Below are positions 42,022 to 55,744 of a stretch of DNA of 64,000 bases, piece by piece. The DNA comes from Heliocidaris erythrogramma (lineage: Eukaryota; Echinodermata; Echinoidea; Camarodonta; Echinometridae): positions 55,215,946-55,279,945 of the forward strand of contig CM046862.1 of assembly GCA_025617745.1 (NCBI GenBank), given 5' to 3'. Below the pieces are notes generated by a model that was not told the DNA's origin, did not search any database, and saw only the letters and a program-made list of their open reading frames with translations. The translations under genes and the position numbers were made by a program. Each line of letters begins with the position of its first letter. Positions within the stretch are counted from its first letter, which is position 1.

Positions 42022-43391
42022 AAGAATGACAACTTATCATTTGATTTTTTTACCCTAAAAAGAACTATTTCATCCAGTAATGACTCGAAGCAAGCTATTA
42101 TTTCTTTTTTGTTTTATTTTCATATGTTCTTATTATTTCCTCTCATAAAGAAAATTGTTTATAATTTGAAACATTTCATTAAACAATATTACAAATAATC
42201 CATTTAAAAACAATACAAATAAACTTTCGTGTAAAATTTTGTCAATCGAAATGCACATTTCAAGAAAAGTAAGATTGACATATTTAAGTTAACATTACAT
42301 TACAAAATAATAATGAAGATAACAATTGTTATGTTCGTTTTTTTTCATATAAAGAAATCGCAAGTAAAGTTTTACTGCTTTTAGTTTTCTTGTTAATAAT
42401 ATATTTGATGGAGTGATATTGATCGATTATATCATTTCCTAATCGATAATAATTCTTGTACTATTTCATTTAAAACAGGAAAAAAGATTTTAAAAAGTGT
42501 TCCTAGCAAAAATGAAGATACAAAATGAACAAATATTCAAAAAGTTATAAAAAGGTATTAAAAAGAAAATTAATGTTAAATACAGGAAATATATTTTTGA
42601 AAAGATTCAATTTAAAAAAAACCCCGCACATTCAATCCCTTTTAATTATACAAATCTAATACTAATATTTAATGTTGATCTAATAGTTATCTAATTTACA
42701 AAAACCGAAAACTAAATTTCGAAATATTTTGGCCGAACGCAAGTGACAGCGTTCGAACATAAAGAAGAACCAAATAAAAGCTTATATTAGATCAAGAATT
42801 GTCATCCCTGTTGTATAGTGGATTTTACCCCTTCTCCCTCCCCTTCCCCCTTCCACAACCCCAGACCAATTTATGGTCGTTTCAATATTTCACCTTTTTC
42901 AAATGCATGCGTGTGCGCGCTGATACGTACATCCCCACGAATAAACTGTTTCCCACAAATTCGCCCTTCCTGAATGAGCACTCATGTCAAATTCAACCTG
43001 GCTCATAATAAATTTTTAATAAATTTGTAAGGGTAACCTTTCGCTAAATCTCCATTTTGGGGTCATAGAATAACATTATTTTTCACTAATTGTTGTCACT
43101 TGTTCATAGACAAATAGAGTACGTCATGAATCTCTAATTCCTCCTGTTTTATTTGATGTGTAAATCATGACAATCGACAAAATGTTAAATAGTCTATTCA
43201 CAATTGGAAATTAGACGTTTTTCTGGGGGGGGGGGGGTTCCTGATCATTAGATATTCAGAGAATAACCCAGTCAAGCATAACTGGAAATAAAATTAACAT
43301 TTTTTCGGGGGTGGGGGACCTGCGGTTTTATTGATATTTAGTGTGCAATTCTCAAGTACACGTAAATTGCCTATTCATTATTTCCATATTG
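42022..43391. repeat. Mosaic blocks u4 and u5, fourth copy
   Basis: Starts at AAGAATGACAACTTATC and ends in the u5 block, cut at 43385 by a LINE relic. G run at 43226-43238. Confidence 0.75.
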
Positions 43392-44929
43392 GTTGACATC
43401 AATGTGGTCTTTAATATCTTGTAATAACCATTTACATATAAACGACAAGCAATTTTTGCAAAATAACTGGTTAGTGCTATAGGTCTTAGATTGTGTACTG
43501 TTACTGGCTGACATTTAGGAATGGGTATATTCTCAGACCGTTTCTACTGACATGGTACAACTGCTGAATCAAACGAGCCATTCAAGATTTCCGTAAGTGG
43601 AAAACATAATTCGAGAGCAAACTCACGAAGAATGCGAACCGGTAAGTCGTCACGTATACCAGATTTTTGCTGGTTCAATGCATTCAATTGTGTATATACA
43701 TCATAAGGTTGTACTATAGGGCATGGTTTGGGGGCTGGTAGGAAGGCAGGCAAATCATTCCATTTGAGACTTGGAAGATCATCTGCTACAGATAAAAAAT
43801 GCTGATTAATATAGTTAGCAACATCTTTATATTTATCTGGATCATTTTGGTCAATATTTGGTACATGAATTACGTTATACACATATAGGTGAGGTTATAT
43901 TGGTGTACAGGGTCCATATCAAAATGAAATTACACAAATATAACTGAACTTTACATAGATATTGAATTATTTACACAAAAATTGAACTGTGAGCTTAGAC
44001 ATTCAGTAGAAACCAAAGGCAGACATGCATGTACATGGATTACTGGTGAAGTGTACAAAGTAACCAACAAGAATAAAAACAATGATTTTAATCAACAATA
44101 TTTTTAACCCACGCAAGATTAAAAGTCATTTTTAACCAACATTCATTTTATAACCAATGTTGAGCGATTTTTAATCAACATTTTTTTAATCCGTAGTTTT
44201 TTAATACATGTTTTAACAGTGTATGCTTCTTTTCATTATTTGTTAAAATCCGAATCTGTTTATACCATGCAGCTGGATTGTTAGTTTTAAGATTCTGAAT
44301 TCTGGTATTATAGTATAAAGTTTTCCTACGTTTAATAAGACGGGTCACTTTGTTTCTAAGGTAACGCCACAAATACATAGAGCCATTATTAAAGGCTTGT
44401 TGTCTTTGACGGATGGCGTCTTTAACTTCAGCATTAATCCAAGGCTTATCCCTACAATGGATTCGAATCTCTTTTTTCGGAATATAAATATCTAGATGAG
44501 ACGTAATAGTATCCAAAAACATTTGACATTTTACGGATGGATCATATTTTCTGTACATTTCTTCCCGTAAAATGGGTTAACCAACTACCGAATGCTTTTT
44601 TTCCACTGTCAAGAATAGGGCGTACAATTCTTTTTATTTGATTACTGCCATTCACCTTTTCTTTTGGTATCCAATTATCACTCAATACAATTATCACTCA
44701 AACCTATTGGTGATAATATTTTGGATTCATGGTACAATAAATCGATATTGGTTACAATCTTATCAAGAATATTAGACCCTCGAGTTGGTTGTGTTACAAC
44801 TTGTTGGAACTGGTTATTCTCAAGTAAGAAATTGATGTCCAAATCATTGAAGTCACCTGTCACTGAGATACCAGTCTCTGGGTAACGAAGTAATAGGTTA
44901 TCCATGGTAGAGAGAAGGTGATCGATTTT
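43392..44929 (-). pseudogene. Decayed LINE: endonuclease, linker and RT start in pieces
   Basis: In minus-strand order, 44929-44678 encodes the C-terminal half of an endonuclease (TGDFNDLDINFLLENN, VTQPTRG, LSPIGLSDN). 44558-44190 encodes the inter-domain linker (KPWINAEVKDAIRQRQ, RNKVTRLIKRRK, NNPAAWYKQI). 43882-43544 encodes the start of the reverse transcriptase (INQHFLSVADDLP, LNQQKSGIRDDLPVRILREF). Frames are shifted between the pieces, and about 300 bp of foreign AT-rich sequence (43890-44190) separates the last two. The family differs from A and B; a CR1/Jockey-like relative is likely. Confidence 0.75.
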
Positions 44930-45042
44930 GGCCTTAAACCACTCGCATACAAAGGTTAGCTGTTGATTAACATTACTGCATAGTGAGGTAAGATTAGATC
45001 CGCTACATAAAATATTCATGTCGTCGGCATAAAGAACAAACG
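44930..45042 (-). pseudogene. LINE family B stub fused in frame to an endonuclease relic
   Basis: Only YADD to WFKA (about 37 codons) remains. The frame runs straight on into the endonuclease relic at 44929 (ending 44678), giving a chimeric 113-codon frame by accident of the junction. Confidence 0.75.
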
Positions 45043-45539
45043 TTTTTATTGATATTTAGTGTGCAATTCTCAAGTACATGTAAATTGCCTGCTCATTATG
45101 TGCATGCACGCTACAGGGATATACAGCATGTCCTAAGCTGGAAAGCCTTGTAAATGTTCATGCACTTAGCTAAAATTACAGTGTATAAACATATACTGTT
45201 CATTCAGAAATTGTCCGATAGTTGAGTCCTGATGTAAGTAATCTGGACTCTGTCAAAATTCCAACAAAAACATTCATTTCAAACAATAGTATATTGTGAT
45301 TATAAAATATATATTAACATTTTACAAATAATTTTAAGGGTTTATAAGGGGTTTATTAATACTCCACCCCCTCAAACCCACCAGATTTTATATATTTTGA
45401 ATATTCCATTTAGGTAGATCCAATATGTTTCGTGATCTTTGACATTAAATGGTAAGGATGTTATAAATACTTTATATATTTTTTTTTTCTCTGAGAAAAC
45501 CAACGTGGTTTAATTTCTCAAAAGTTTTAATGAATCGAT
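45043..45539. repeat. Mosaic blocks u5 and u6
   Basis: As 34308-34854, with small indels. Confidence 0.7.
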
Positions 45540-47375
45540 TTTAAAAATCGATTAGACTAATTTTGATATCAATTTTGTTTTTAAGAATCTTTTATTACTT
45601 CCTTTTTCATAATAACATTTTTCACAATAATCAAGGTAAATACACAAACAAATATATTCACATGCAGTATCATTGTGCCAAATTACATAATAATAACAAT
45701 AAGTAACCATAATATTTTACATGCATGTATTAAATAGTAAATTATGCAAAATCTGGAAGTCTTTATAATAAAAAAAAGGTAAAAAATATAAAAATGAAGA
45801 TTAAAATAGAAAAGATAAAAAAAATGAGAAGAAGAAGAAGAACAACAAAAAAGCGCCGCCATTGTGTCCGTTGTTCCGCCTCAGATTTAAAAAAAATAGA
45901 GTTCAGAATTTTCTTCATGAATTGATGTTATTAAGCACACTTAGCTCCCCATGTCCATCCCTTCGTCCCGGAAATCAAAATGTTCCCATTTTCTAAGGTG
46001 TATTGAGAGGGTACCTCTCTCCAAAGCCATTTTTTTTCCTCTTCTAATCGATTGTCTAAGATCATTCCTTTAATTTCTTTTTGGGTCGGAGGTGTCGCTC
46101 TTTTCCTACATTGGACAGTGCCGTATATAGAGAGAGAGAGTCTGGCCAACTCGGTTTCAGTTGGGTAGCAACATGGCGTATATTCCTTTGTTATGTAAGC
46201 TTGCAACAAAGGAATATGCGCCATGCTGTTACCCATCTGGAGCCGAGTTGGCCAGACTCTATCTATATACGGCAATGACATTGGAAAGTCATATATTTAA
46301 CTAATAGAATAAGATGATTTAATAAATTTTCTCTCCCCACATTTTCCATATTAATTCCTAAATAAATTTTCTCCAGTTCAAATCTTTCAAAATAGCATAC
46401 TTGAATAGGAAACATGACTATAATTATGTTTCCTCTTCTTTCTTACAAAAGGAACAACAATTGTTTGAAACTACACCAAAACGATACAAATGATGATTTG
46501 TATAAATAATGCTATGTAACATTTTGAATTGAAATTCTCGTAGCTTGCTATTAAGAGTACATTTCCTGAAATTAGTAAATGCTCTTTCCGCATATATAAT
46601 GGGTATATTAAACGGATCTTTCAACTTAATCAGAACAGATGAATTTTCAGATTTGTTATCAAGTAATTGTAGATATAATCTTTTTGATGAGATTTCACTT
46701 AAGGCTATTTACTCTGTCACCAAATACAAAGTTGATTTCCCCTTATCTTGTCCTATTTTCTCCTCTTCTTTTCTCACCATTTTTCTCTTCCAACTATCTG
46801 GGATCATTCTAAAAATATATTTTATTCGTGATATGTTTCATGTAAACAAACCTTTTCTGATGAAATAATCAGATCTTAATCTGCCATTTTTTTTCAATAA
46901 TGTGCTGCAATGGAAATATGCCTTTTACTAAAATGCTTTGATTAAATATTCTAAAACGACGAAAACTTATATACTTATTATTGAAAAGAAGTTCCTTCCC
47001 TTTAAAATCATCATACTTCTCACCTAAATATCCTACTTCTAACCACGTATCTAATAACTCTGAATAAAATGGAGGTAGATCTATCCTTAACATTCCAACA
47101 AAGTAATTGCATTGAAAAATAAATTTTCCTCCATAAAGGTGCATTGCATATTCAAAATATTGTTTCCATTTCATTCGTTGATCTCCCATTAAGAGTCTCT
47201 TAACCCACATGATCCTTTGCACTTTGATAAATAATCGAAAATCCATCATTTTAAGCCCCCTTTCTTATAATTGAAGAACAAGGTACTCCTTTTAATTTTA
47301 TCTTTCCCTTTCCATAAAAATTCAAAACACATTTTGTCCAAAGACTGAAACACCCATTTTGGAACTGAAATACAA
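45540..47375 (-). pseudogene. Decayed L1/Tx1-like LINE, C-terminal part and 3' UTR
   Basis: On the minus strand 47340-46869 reads WVFQSLDKMCFEFLWKGKDK, then (shifted) MMDFRLFIKVQRIMWVKRLL and YGGKFIFQCNYFVGMLR. 46624-46424 has KLREFQFKMLHSIIYTNHHL and a zinc-knuckle-like CCSFCKKEEET. These are typical of the region after the reverse transcriptase in L1/Tx1-type elements. Frameshifts lie near 47250 and between 46868 and 46624, and a foldback element (46119-46274) interrupts the end. The 3' UTR (45540-45930) is shared with 34855-35268, 50346-50589 and 61436-61847. Confidence 0.75.
46119..46274. mobile_element. Foldback element with about 72-bp arms
   Basis: TGCCGTATATAGAGAG and GTCTGGCCAACTCGG on the left pair with CCGAGTTGGCCAGAC and TATATACGGCA on the right. 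The loop is short (about 12 bp, tatgtaagcttg). It lies in the tail of the L1-like relic. Confidence 0.85.
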
Positions 47376-47384
47376 AAAAAAAAA

Positions 47385-48548
47385 AAAATCTCAATCGATC
47401 ATGGATGGAAACACATACACAAGACTAATTTTTTCTTTTTATGTTCGGTGTTTATACACCAAAAATGAAATGAAATGGAAAGAAGAAAGAAGAAAGAGGA
47501 GGAAAGTGTGATCGGGATCAGGAAGGTTCCTTTTTTGTGATGCTAAGGAATTGTGCATAAGGTTTTCCACTGCTTTTCAATTTGAAAGTCATTGCGTAAA
47601 TTATTATTTTAACAGAGCCTTGCGTCTTGAAGTTGTATTTAAATACTGATGACAGTCGGTATACGTAGTTGAAAGCTAGTGTATAACATCCCAGAAAAAC
47701 ATCATAGAAACATCGCTTGATTAGGGGAAATATTAGGTTTAGGATATAGCTGCAGAATCATATGACCAAATATATAGAGATATTGTAGTGTGGAGGCGAA
47801 GAGTGTTGCAACTACATTACAGTTCCATGTGTTTCTCTCTTTATCAGCCTTGACCAATGAAAGCTTCTGTAGGCAGGGGCGAGTTTCAAAAAGATGGCGG
47901 AGTTTCTTTCTTGATTTTGTTTATTTGTTTCACAATTTGGGGTTTCAACAGGTGGACGGTTGGTTCTTGGCTAGCTGGTTTTATGTAGGTATTATTAGGT
48001 ATATTTTGATATACCTCATGATGGGTGCTAGTGAGGAATAAAAGAACGTTTCACTTTACTGTTAATGTACTTGCTCAACGTGAAAGGAATTTGGGAAAGA
48101 GATAAAAGGGAACGAATCTTTTCGTGGGGTAAAGATAAAAAGGCGGTTTATTGTGTTTTTAAAGGAAAGATTAATTTTAATACTAGGTATATACAGGACA
48201 GATGGAGTTCAATGTGGGAAGGTTCCAGTTATTTCAGCCATGGATCTAATCACAGTAAAGGAGTATTCGCCTACAATCTGATTCTTATCGGACCCAGGTT
48301 CGAATGTCAGTCACGTCTTTCGGATGGGGACGTTAAAGGTCGGTTCCAGTCGTATAAATAATCGTATTTGATCGATTCACGTCTATCAAAACTGAATTTT
48401 AAAAGAACTTTTAAAAAAGAATATGTAATCTTTATTTTTAACTTTAGTTTTTGTCAGGATCATTTTTTCTTCTTATAAAATTAAAGAATAATTAGTATCA
48501 ACTACTTTTTTTTTCTGTCATGTGTTCTAAATGTGTACGTAGGCCTAC
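47385..48548. repeat. Diverged third copy of the 18360-19520 block
   Basis: Follows an A run (47372-47386). It includes the SINE body fragment at 48268-48402 (GACCCAGGTTCGAATGTCAG). Reading frames differ from the D1/D2 copies (47890, CAAAGATGGCGGAG), which argues against coding. Confidence 0.7.
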
Positions 48549-49822
48549 ATTTATTGAATTCAATTCAATTTCAAAACATTTTTTCCAACTTTTCAATATA
48601 AGTGTACAAGGTAATAATGTTTTTAACAAAAAATATGACATAATACACATTAATATGGTACATACATAGTTGGAGGACACACCTCTAAAAACAAAAGCGT
48701 GAGGCGAGGGTGCCCTTAGTAACATAATACATAATATTACATAATAAATATATAAAAAGACAATAACTACATCCAAAAAGAGAAAAAAAATCACATTCCT
48801 TAACCGCTGAGCTTAATTGGAGGGAAAAAGGAAAAAAAGGAAAGAGAGAGAGAGAGAAAAAAAAAAGAGGGAGAAAGAGGAAAAATGGGGGAAGGATGGA
48901 GGTGCACCATCCAATGAGTACGGATAAGAGATGTATTCACAAAGAAGAAGAGAGGGAGAGAATAGACCCAATAACGGGTAAGGAAGAATCTTAAACCATA
49001 TTATTTGTAAGATGAAGTTAATTTTTTTTTTATCCTTCTTGAGAAGCTGGCAAGAGATGCGGATTATTTTATTGTGTCAGGGATAGCGTTCCACAGCTTA
49101 GGTTCCGAGTACCGGATGTTATGTTGGAATAATAAGGTTCTGTGTTTGGGTAGATGGATGTGATTTGTGTGTCTGGTTTCGTATGTATGAATAGTAGAAA
49201 GAGTTTACAAAATTCGTCAGGAAATAACTTGTTTGTACATCTGTACATAAAAATGATTTGTTGATGTTTATTTATATCGGTAAATTTTAGTACGTTAAAT
49301 TGTTTGAACAAATAATTGACGTGACACCGGGGGCAGTACCTGTAGTGATACGAATTATTTTCTTTTGTAGGGTGATTAATTTGTGTAATTTGGATATTGT
49401 AGAGTTCCCCCAGGCTAGGTTACAATTTGATAGATATGGTAGGATAAGAGAATTGTAAAGTATACGGAGGATGTTGTTTGGTAAAATGGGCCGCAGTCTA
49501 GCAATAATGCCAATGTTTTTAGAGACTTTGCTTTCTGTTTCAAGGATATGTTTCTTCCAGGACCTAGAACTATCAATGTGTACACCTAGAAAATTTCAAC
49601 TCTAGGTAGTAGTACATTGTCGAGATATATGGAACTGCTGTCTAAATCAGTGTTTTTATTGTTGTGAAAGATCATATAGTTACATTTTTTTTTAAATTGA
49701 CAATTTGTTGGCCTTAAACCACTCGCATACAAAGGTTAGCTGTTGATTAACATTACTGCATAGTGAGGTAAGATTAGATCCGCTACATGGAATATTCATG
49801 TCGTCGGCATAAAGAACAAAAG
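48549..49822 (-). pseudogene. LINE family B copy with the TTAA site unoccupied
   Basis: 5'-truncated at the same point as the other copies (49822). Several frameshifts and a 10-bp loss near 49594 disrupt the reverse transcriptase. At 49297 it keeps a single TTAA where 33138 and 59711 carry the 633-bp element. The 3' UTR is complete to 48549. Confidence 0.8.
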
Positions 49823-50589
49823 TTTTTATTGATATTTAGTGTGCAATTCTCAAGTGCATATACACGTAAATTGCCTGCTCATTATGTGCATGCACGCTAC
49901 AGGGATATACAGCATGTCCTAAGCTGGAAAGCCTTGAAAATGTTCATGCACTTAGCTATAATTACAGTGTATAAACATATACTGTTCATTCAGAAATTGT
50001 CCGATAGTTGAGACCAGATGTAAGTAATCTAGACTCTGTCAAAAATGCAACAAAAACCTTTATTTAATATTGTAGTAGATAAATATCTACTGTGATTATA
50101 AAATATATTAACATTTTACAAATATTTTTAAGGGTTTATAACGGGTTTATTAATACTCCACCCCTCAAACCCACCCGGATTTTATATATTTGAATATTCC
50201 ATTTAGTTAGATCCAATATGTTTCGTCATCTTTGAAATTAAATGTTTGGTGAAGATGTTATAAATACCTTTTATATTTGTTTTTCTCTGAGAAAACCAAC
50301 GTGGTTTAATTTCTCAAAAGTTTTAATGAATCGATTTTAAAAATCGATTAGACTAATTTTGATATCAATTTTTGTTTTTAAGAATCTTTTATTACTTCCT
50401 TTTTCATAATAACATTTTTCACAATAATCAAGGTAAATACACAAACAAATATATATTCACATGCAGTATCATTGTGCCAAATTACATAATAATAACTATA
50501 AGTAAGCATAATATTTTACACGCATGTATTAAATAGTAAATTATGCAAAATCTGGAAGTCTTTATAATACAAAAAGGTAAAAAATATAA
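49823..50589. repeat. Blocks u5 and u6 and L1-like 3' UTR fragment
   Basis: The L1-like 3' UTR fragment (50346-50589) stops abruptly at AAAATATAAAAGCG and joins block u4 inside AGCGTTCGAAC. Confidence 0.7.
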
Positions 50590-50931
50590 AAGCGTTCGAA
50601 CATAAAGAAGAACCAAATAAAAGCTTTTATTATATCAAGAATTGTCAACCCTGTTGTATAGTGGATTTCAACCCTTCCCTCCCCCCCCCCCCTTCCACAA
50701 CCCCAGGCCAATTTATGGTCGTTTCAATATTTCACCTTTTTCAAATGCATTCGTGTGCGCGCTGATACGTACATCCCCACGAATAAACTGTTTCCCACAA
50801 ATTCGCCCTCCTGAATGAGCACTCATGTCAAATTCAACCTGGCTCATAATAAATTTATAATAAATTTGTAAGGGTAACCTTTCGCTACATCTCCATTTTG
50901 GGGTCATAGAATAACATTATTTTTCACCAAT
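50590..50931. repeat. Left-truncated block u4 outside D2 identity
   Basis: Similar to but more diverged from 16221-16547 than the sequence that follows. The change in similarity near 50932 marks the left end of the D2 match. Confidence 0.65.
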
Positions 50932-51649
50932 GTTGTCACTTGTTCATAGACAAATAGAGTACGTCATGAATCTCTAATTCCTCCTGTTTTATTTGATGTG
51001 TAAATCATGACAATCGACAAAATGTTAAATAGTCTATTCACTCATTTGGAAATTAGACGTTTCTGGGGGTTCCTGATCATTAGGTATTCAGAGAATAACC
51101 CAGTCAAGCATAACTGGAAATAAAATTAACATTTTTTCGGGGGTGGGGGACGTGCGGTTTTATTGATATTTAGTGTTCTCAAGTACACGTAAATTGCCTG
51201 TTCATTATGTGCATGCACGCTACAGAGATATACAGTATGTCCTAAGCTAGAAAAACTTGTAAATGTTCATGCACTTAGCTAAAAATACAGTGTTTAAACA
51301 TAGACTGTTCATTCAGAAATTATTTGATATTAGGGAACAGATGTAAATAAGCTGGCCTCTGTCAAAATTGCTAATAAAACCTTATCTACTTTGATAGTCG
51401 ATAATATGTGATTAGAAAAGATATATTAAAATTTTACAAATATTTTTAAAGGTTTATAAGGGGTTTATAAATACCCCACCCCCTCAAACCCACCCGGATT
51501 TTATATATTTGAATATTTCATTTAGTTAAATCCAATTTGTTTCGTGATCTTTGAAATTAAATGTTTGGTGAAGATGTTATAAATATCTTTTATATATTTT
51601 TTTTTCTCTGAGAAAACCTTCGTGGTTTAATTTCTCAAACGTTTTAATG

Positions 51650-51950
51650 AATGTTTTTAACAAAAAATACGACATAATACACATTCATATGGTACTTACA
51701 TAGTTGGAGGACACACCTCTAAAAGCAAAAGCTTGAGGCGAGGGTGCCCTTAGTAACATAATACATAATATTACATAATAAATACATAAAAAGACAATAA
51801 CTACATACAAAAAGAGAGAAATAAAAAGATAACATTCCTTAACCGCTGAGCTTAATTGGAGGGGAAAAAGAAAAAAAGAAAGAGAGAGAAAAAAAGGAGG
51901 GAGAAAGAGGGGAAATGGGGGAAGGTCGGAGGTTCATACGGTACATACAT
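51650..51950 (-). mobile_element. LINE family B 3' UTR fragment (D2)
   Basis: Counterpart of 17262-17560. Confidence 0.72.
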
Positions 51951-53620
51951 AGTTGGACGACACACCTCTTTCGACAAGTCGAAAACCGACGTTGTCACTG
52001 CGCAGATGCATTGCACAGTTTGACCCGAGGAGAAGGGGTCTATACGGCGCGCTTTTTTGTTTTGGCTATCGCTAGTATAGTGTTGCGTACGTAGCTAGTG
52101 TACTCTGTGGAAACACGTAGTACGTGACCAAAGCCGTTTCAAAACAGCTTTGCCTTTATCTCACTTTTTGTAACCTGTTTCTGAAAGCACAAATTTGCGA
52201 CTTTCAAAAAGGCTTTCCGAACCCCATAATCAAAACAGCTTTGCGTTTATCACCTGTAAAAAAAAAATCACTGAAAGCCCTTTGGAAAACCTGTTTCAGC
52301 CGAAAGAAAGAGATGATAAACGCACCCATAGACTGTTCATTCAGATATTGTCTGATAGAAGGGACCAGAGGTAAATAATCTGGTCTCCGTCAAAATTTCT
52401 TGTATTATTACATAGTTTGAGTAATTGATAGTAGGCACTACGATTAGAAAACATATATACAAAATTTACAAATATTTTAAAGAGTTTATAAGGGGTTTAT
52501 AAATACCCCACCCCTCAACCCTCCGGATTTTATATATTTGAATATTTTATTTAGTTAAATAAAATTTGTTTCGTGTTCCTTGAAATTAAATGTTTGGTGA
52601 GGATGTTATAAATAACTTTTATATTTTTTTTTCTCTGAGAAAACCAACGTGGTTTAATTTCTCAAAAGTTTTAATGAATCCAATTGAAGAATCGATTAGA
52701 CTAATTTTGATATCATTATGGAGTCAATACAAGATTACTGAAATACAGAAAGAAAAATCTCAATCGATCATGGATGGAAACACAAGACTATTAATTGCTT
52801 TTTATGTTCGGTGTTTATACACCAAAAATGAAATGAAATGGAAAGAAGAAAGAAGAAAGAGGAGGAAAGTGTGATCGGGATCAGGAAGGTTCCTTTTTTG
52901 TGATGCTAAGGAAGTGTGCATAAGATTTTCCACTGCTTTTCAATTTGAAAGTCATTGCGTACATTATTATTTTAACAGAGCCTTGCGTCTTGAAGTTGTA
53001 TTTAATGACAGTCAGTATACGAAGTTGAAAGCTAGTGTATAACATCCCAGAAAAACATTATAGAAACATCGCTTGATTAGGGGAAATATTAGGTTTAGAA
53101 TATAGCTGCAGAATCATATGACCAAATATAAAGAGAAATGGTAGTGTGGAGTCGAAAAATGTTGCAAATACCCTACAGTTCCATATTATGTTCTCTCTTT
53201 ATCAGTCCTTGGCCAATGAAAGCTTGTGTAGTCAGGGGAGAGTTTCAAAAAGATGACAAAGTTTCTTTCTTGGATTTTGTTTATTTGTTTCACAATTTGG
53301 GGTTTCAACAGGTGGACGGTTGGTTCTTGGCTAGCTGGTTTTATGTAGGTATTATTAGGTATATTTTGATATACCTCATGCTGGGTGCTAGTGAGGAATA
53401 TAAGAACGTTTTATTTTACTGTTAATGTACTTGCTCAACGTGAAAGGAATTTGGGAAAGAGATAAAAGGGAACGAATCTTTTCGTGGTGTAAAGAAAAAA
53501 AAGCGGTTTTTTGTGATTTTAAAGGAAAGATTAATTTTAATACTAGGTATATATAGGACAGATGGAGAAAGGAAAGTTCCAGTTATTTCAGCCATGGGTC
53601 TAATCACAGTAAAGGAGTAT

Positions 53621-53755
53621 TCGCCTACAATCTGATTCTTATCGGACCCAGGTTCGAATGTCAGTCACGTTTTTCGGATGGTGACGTTAAAGGTCGGTTC
53701 CAGCCGTATAAATAATCGTATTTGATTGATTCACGTCTATCAAAACTGAATTTTA
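53621..53755 (+). mobile_element. SINE body fragment (D2)
   Basis: Counterpart of 19228-19362; head missing in the same way. Confidence 0.68.
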
Positions 53756-53911
53756 AAAGAACTTTTAAAAAAGAATATGTCATCTTTTTTTTAACTTCAG
53801 TTTTTGTCAGGATCATTTTTTCCTTCTTATAAAATTAAAGAATAATTAGTATCAACTACTTTTTTTTCTTTTTTTTTTTTGGTAATATGTTCTAAATGTG
53901 TACGTAGGCCT

Positions 53912-55187
53912 ACATTTATTCAATTCAATTAATTTTCAAAACATTTATTTCCAACTTTTGAATATAAGTGTACAAAGTAATAATGTTTTTAACAAAAAAT
54001 GCGACATAATACACATTCATATTGTACATACATAGTTGGAGGACACACCTCTAAAAGCAAAAGCGTGAGGCGAGGGTGCCCTTAGTAACATAATACATAA
54101 TATTACATAATAAATATATAAAAAGACAATAACTACATGCAAAAAAGAGGGGGGGGGGAGATTACATTCCTTAACTGCTGACTTTAAATGGAGGGAAAAA
54201 AGGGGAAAAAAAGGAAAGAGAGAGAAAAAAAAGAGGGAAAAGGGGGAAGGATGGAGGTGCAATATACAATGAGTACGGATAAGAGATGTATTCACAAAGA
54301 AGCAGAGAGGGAGAGAATAGACCCAATGGAGGGTAAGGAAGAATCTTAAACCATATTATTTGTAAGATGAAGTGAAATGTTTTTTATCCTTCTTGAGAAG
54401 CTGGCAAGAGATGCGGAGTATTTTATTGTGTTAGGGATAGCGTTCCACAGCTTAGGTCCCGAGTACCGGATGTTATGTTGGAATAATAAGGTTCTGTGCT
54501 TGGGTAGATGGATGTGATTTGCGTGTCTGGTTTCGTATTTATGAATAGTAGAATTTAATTGAAAGAGGTTACAAAATTCGTTAGGAAATAAATTGTTTCT
54601 ATATCTGTACATAAAAATGCTTTGTTGATGTTTATTTATATCGGTAAACTTTAATATGTTAAATCGTTTGAAAAAAATGGTCGACGTGATACCGGGGGCA
54701 GTACCTGTAGTTAAACGAATTATTTTCTTTTGTAGGTTGATTAATTTGTGTAATTTGGATATTGTAGAGTTCCCCCAGGCTAGGTTGAAATATGATAGAT
54801 ATGGTAGGATAAGAGAATTGTAAAGTATACGGAGGATGTTGTTTGGTAAAATGTGCCGCAGTCTGCCAATGTTTTTAGAGATTTTGCTTTCTGTTTCAAG
54901 GATATGTTTCTTCCAAGACATAGAACTATCAATGTGTACACCTAGAAATTTTGTGTTTTCAACTCCAGGTAGTAGTACGTTGTCGAGATATATGGAAATG
55001 CTGTCTAAATCAGTGTTTTTATTGTTGTGAAAGATCATATAGTTACATTTTTTAAAATTGACAGACAATTTGTTGGCCTTAAACCACTCGCATACAAAGG
55101 TTAGCTGTTGATTAACATTACTGCATAGTGAGGTAAGATTAGATCCGCTAAATAAAATATTCATGTCGTCGGCATAAAGAACAAACG
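53912..55187 (-). pseudogene. LINE family B copy, longest open remnant (D2)
   Basis: From YADD (55176-55165) the frame is open for 272 further codons to 54346, covering the thumb and C-terminal region (FFKRFNILKFTDINKHQQ joins the two parts that are split by a frameshift in D1). The last residues (NISLHLTNNMV) are altered by a deletion in the T run at 54379. Without fingers and palm upstream of YADD it cannot act as a polymerase. Confidence 0.85.
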
Positions 55188-55744
55188 TTTTTATTGATAT
55201 TTAGTGTGCAATTCTCAAGTACACGTAAATTGCCTGCTCATTATGTGCATGCACGCTACAGAGATATACAGTATGCCCTAAGCTGGAAAGCCTTGTAAAT
55301 GTTCATGCACCTAGCTATAAAAAACAGTGTATATACATAGACTGTTCATTCAGAAATTGTTCGATATAATTATTGTGTGTGTCTGTGTGTGTAATTGGGC
55401 TTTTACGGCCGTGTATCAATTTTCAAGTTCAATTAAGTTCAGATTTTTCATAGACATGATACAAGACATTCGTAAAAATCAATAATCAAATTAAAGGAAA
55501 TTCAGTTGCCTGTCAAGCAGGTAGGTGAACACAAAGTGAAACTTACGCATGAATGAACACGTTCATTATTTGTTCCAAGGTGCCAAAGTGAAATTAACTA
55601 GAATGAAAAAAAAAACACCTCGAAATTCACAGTCATAGTGCACAGAAAGTCAAACCAAAGCATGATAAAAGTTTTCATGATTCATTGCTCATGAAAAGAA
55701 AATCAATCTTCAAATCTAAAAATAGGCCAAGGCGATACCGATAT
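55188..55744. repeat. Blocks u5 and u1 and SINE tail fragment in D2, with empty LINE site
   Basis: Ends in GGCGATACCGATAT|CCTAAC, the uninterrupted target of the LINE at 21351-29192. Confidence 0.8.

Noticed and set aside
47640..47680. Hammerhead ribozyme candidate (CTGATGA followed by GAAA)
   Set aside because: The intervening bases do not form stem II, and the aligned copies at 18610 and 32366 lose the CTGATGA core.
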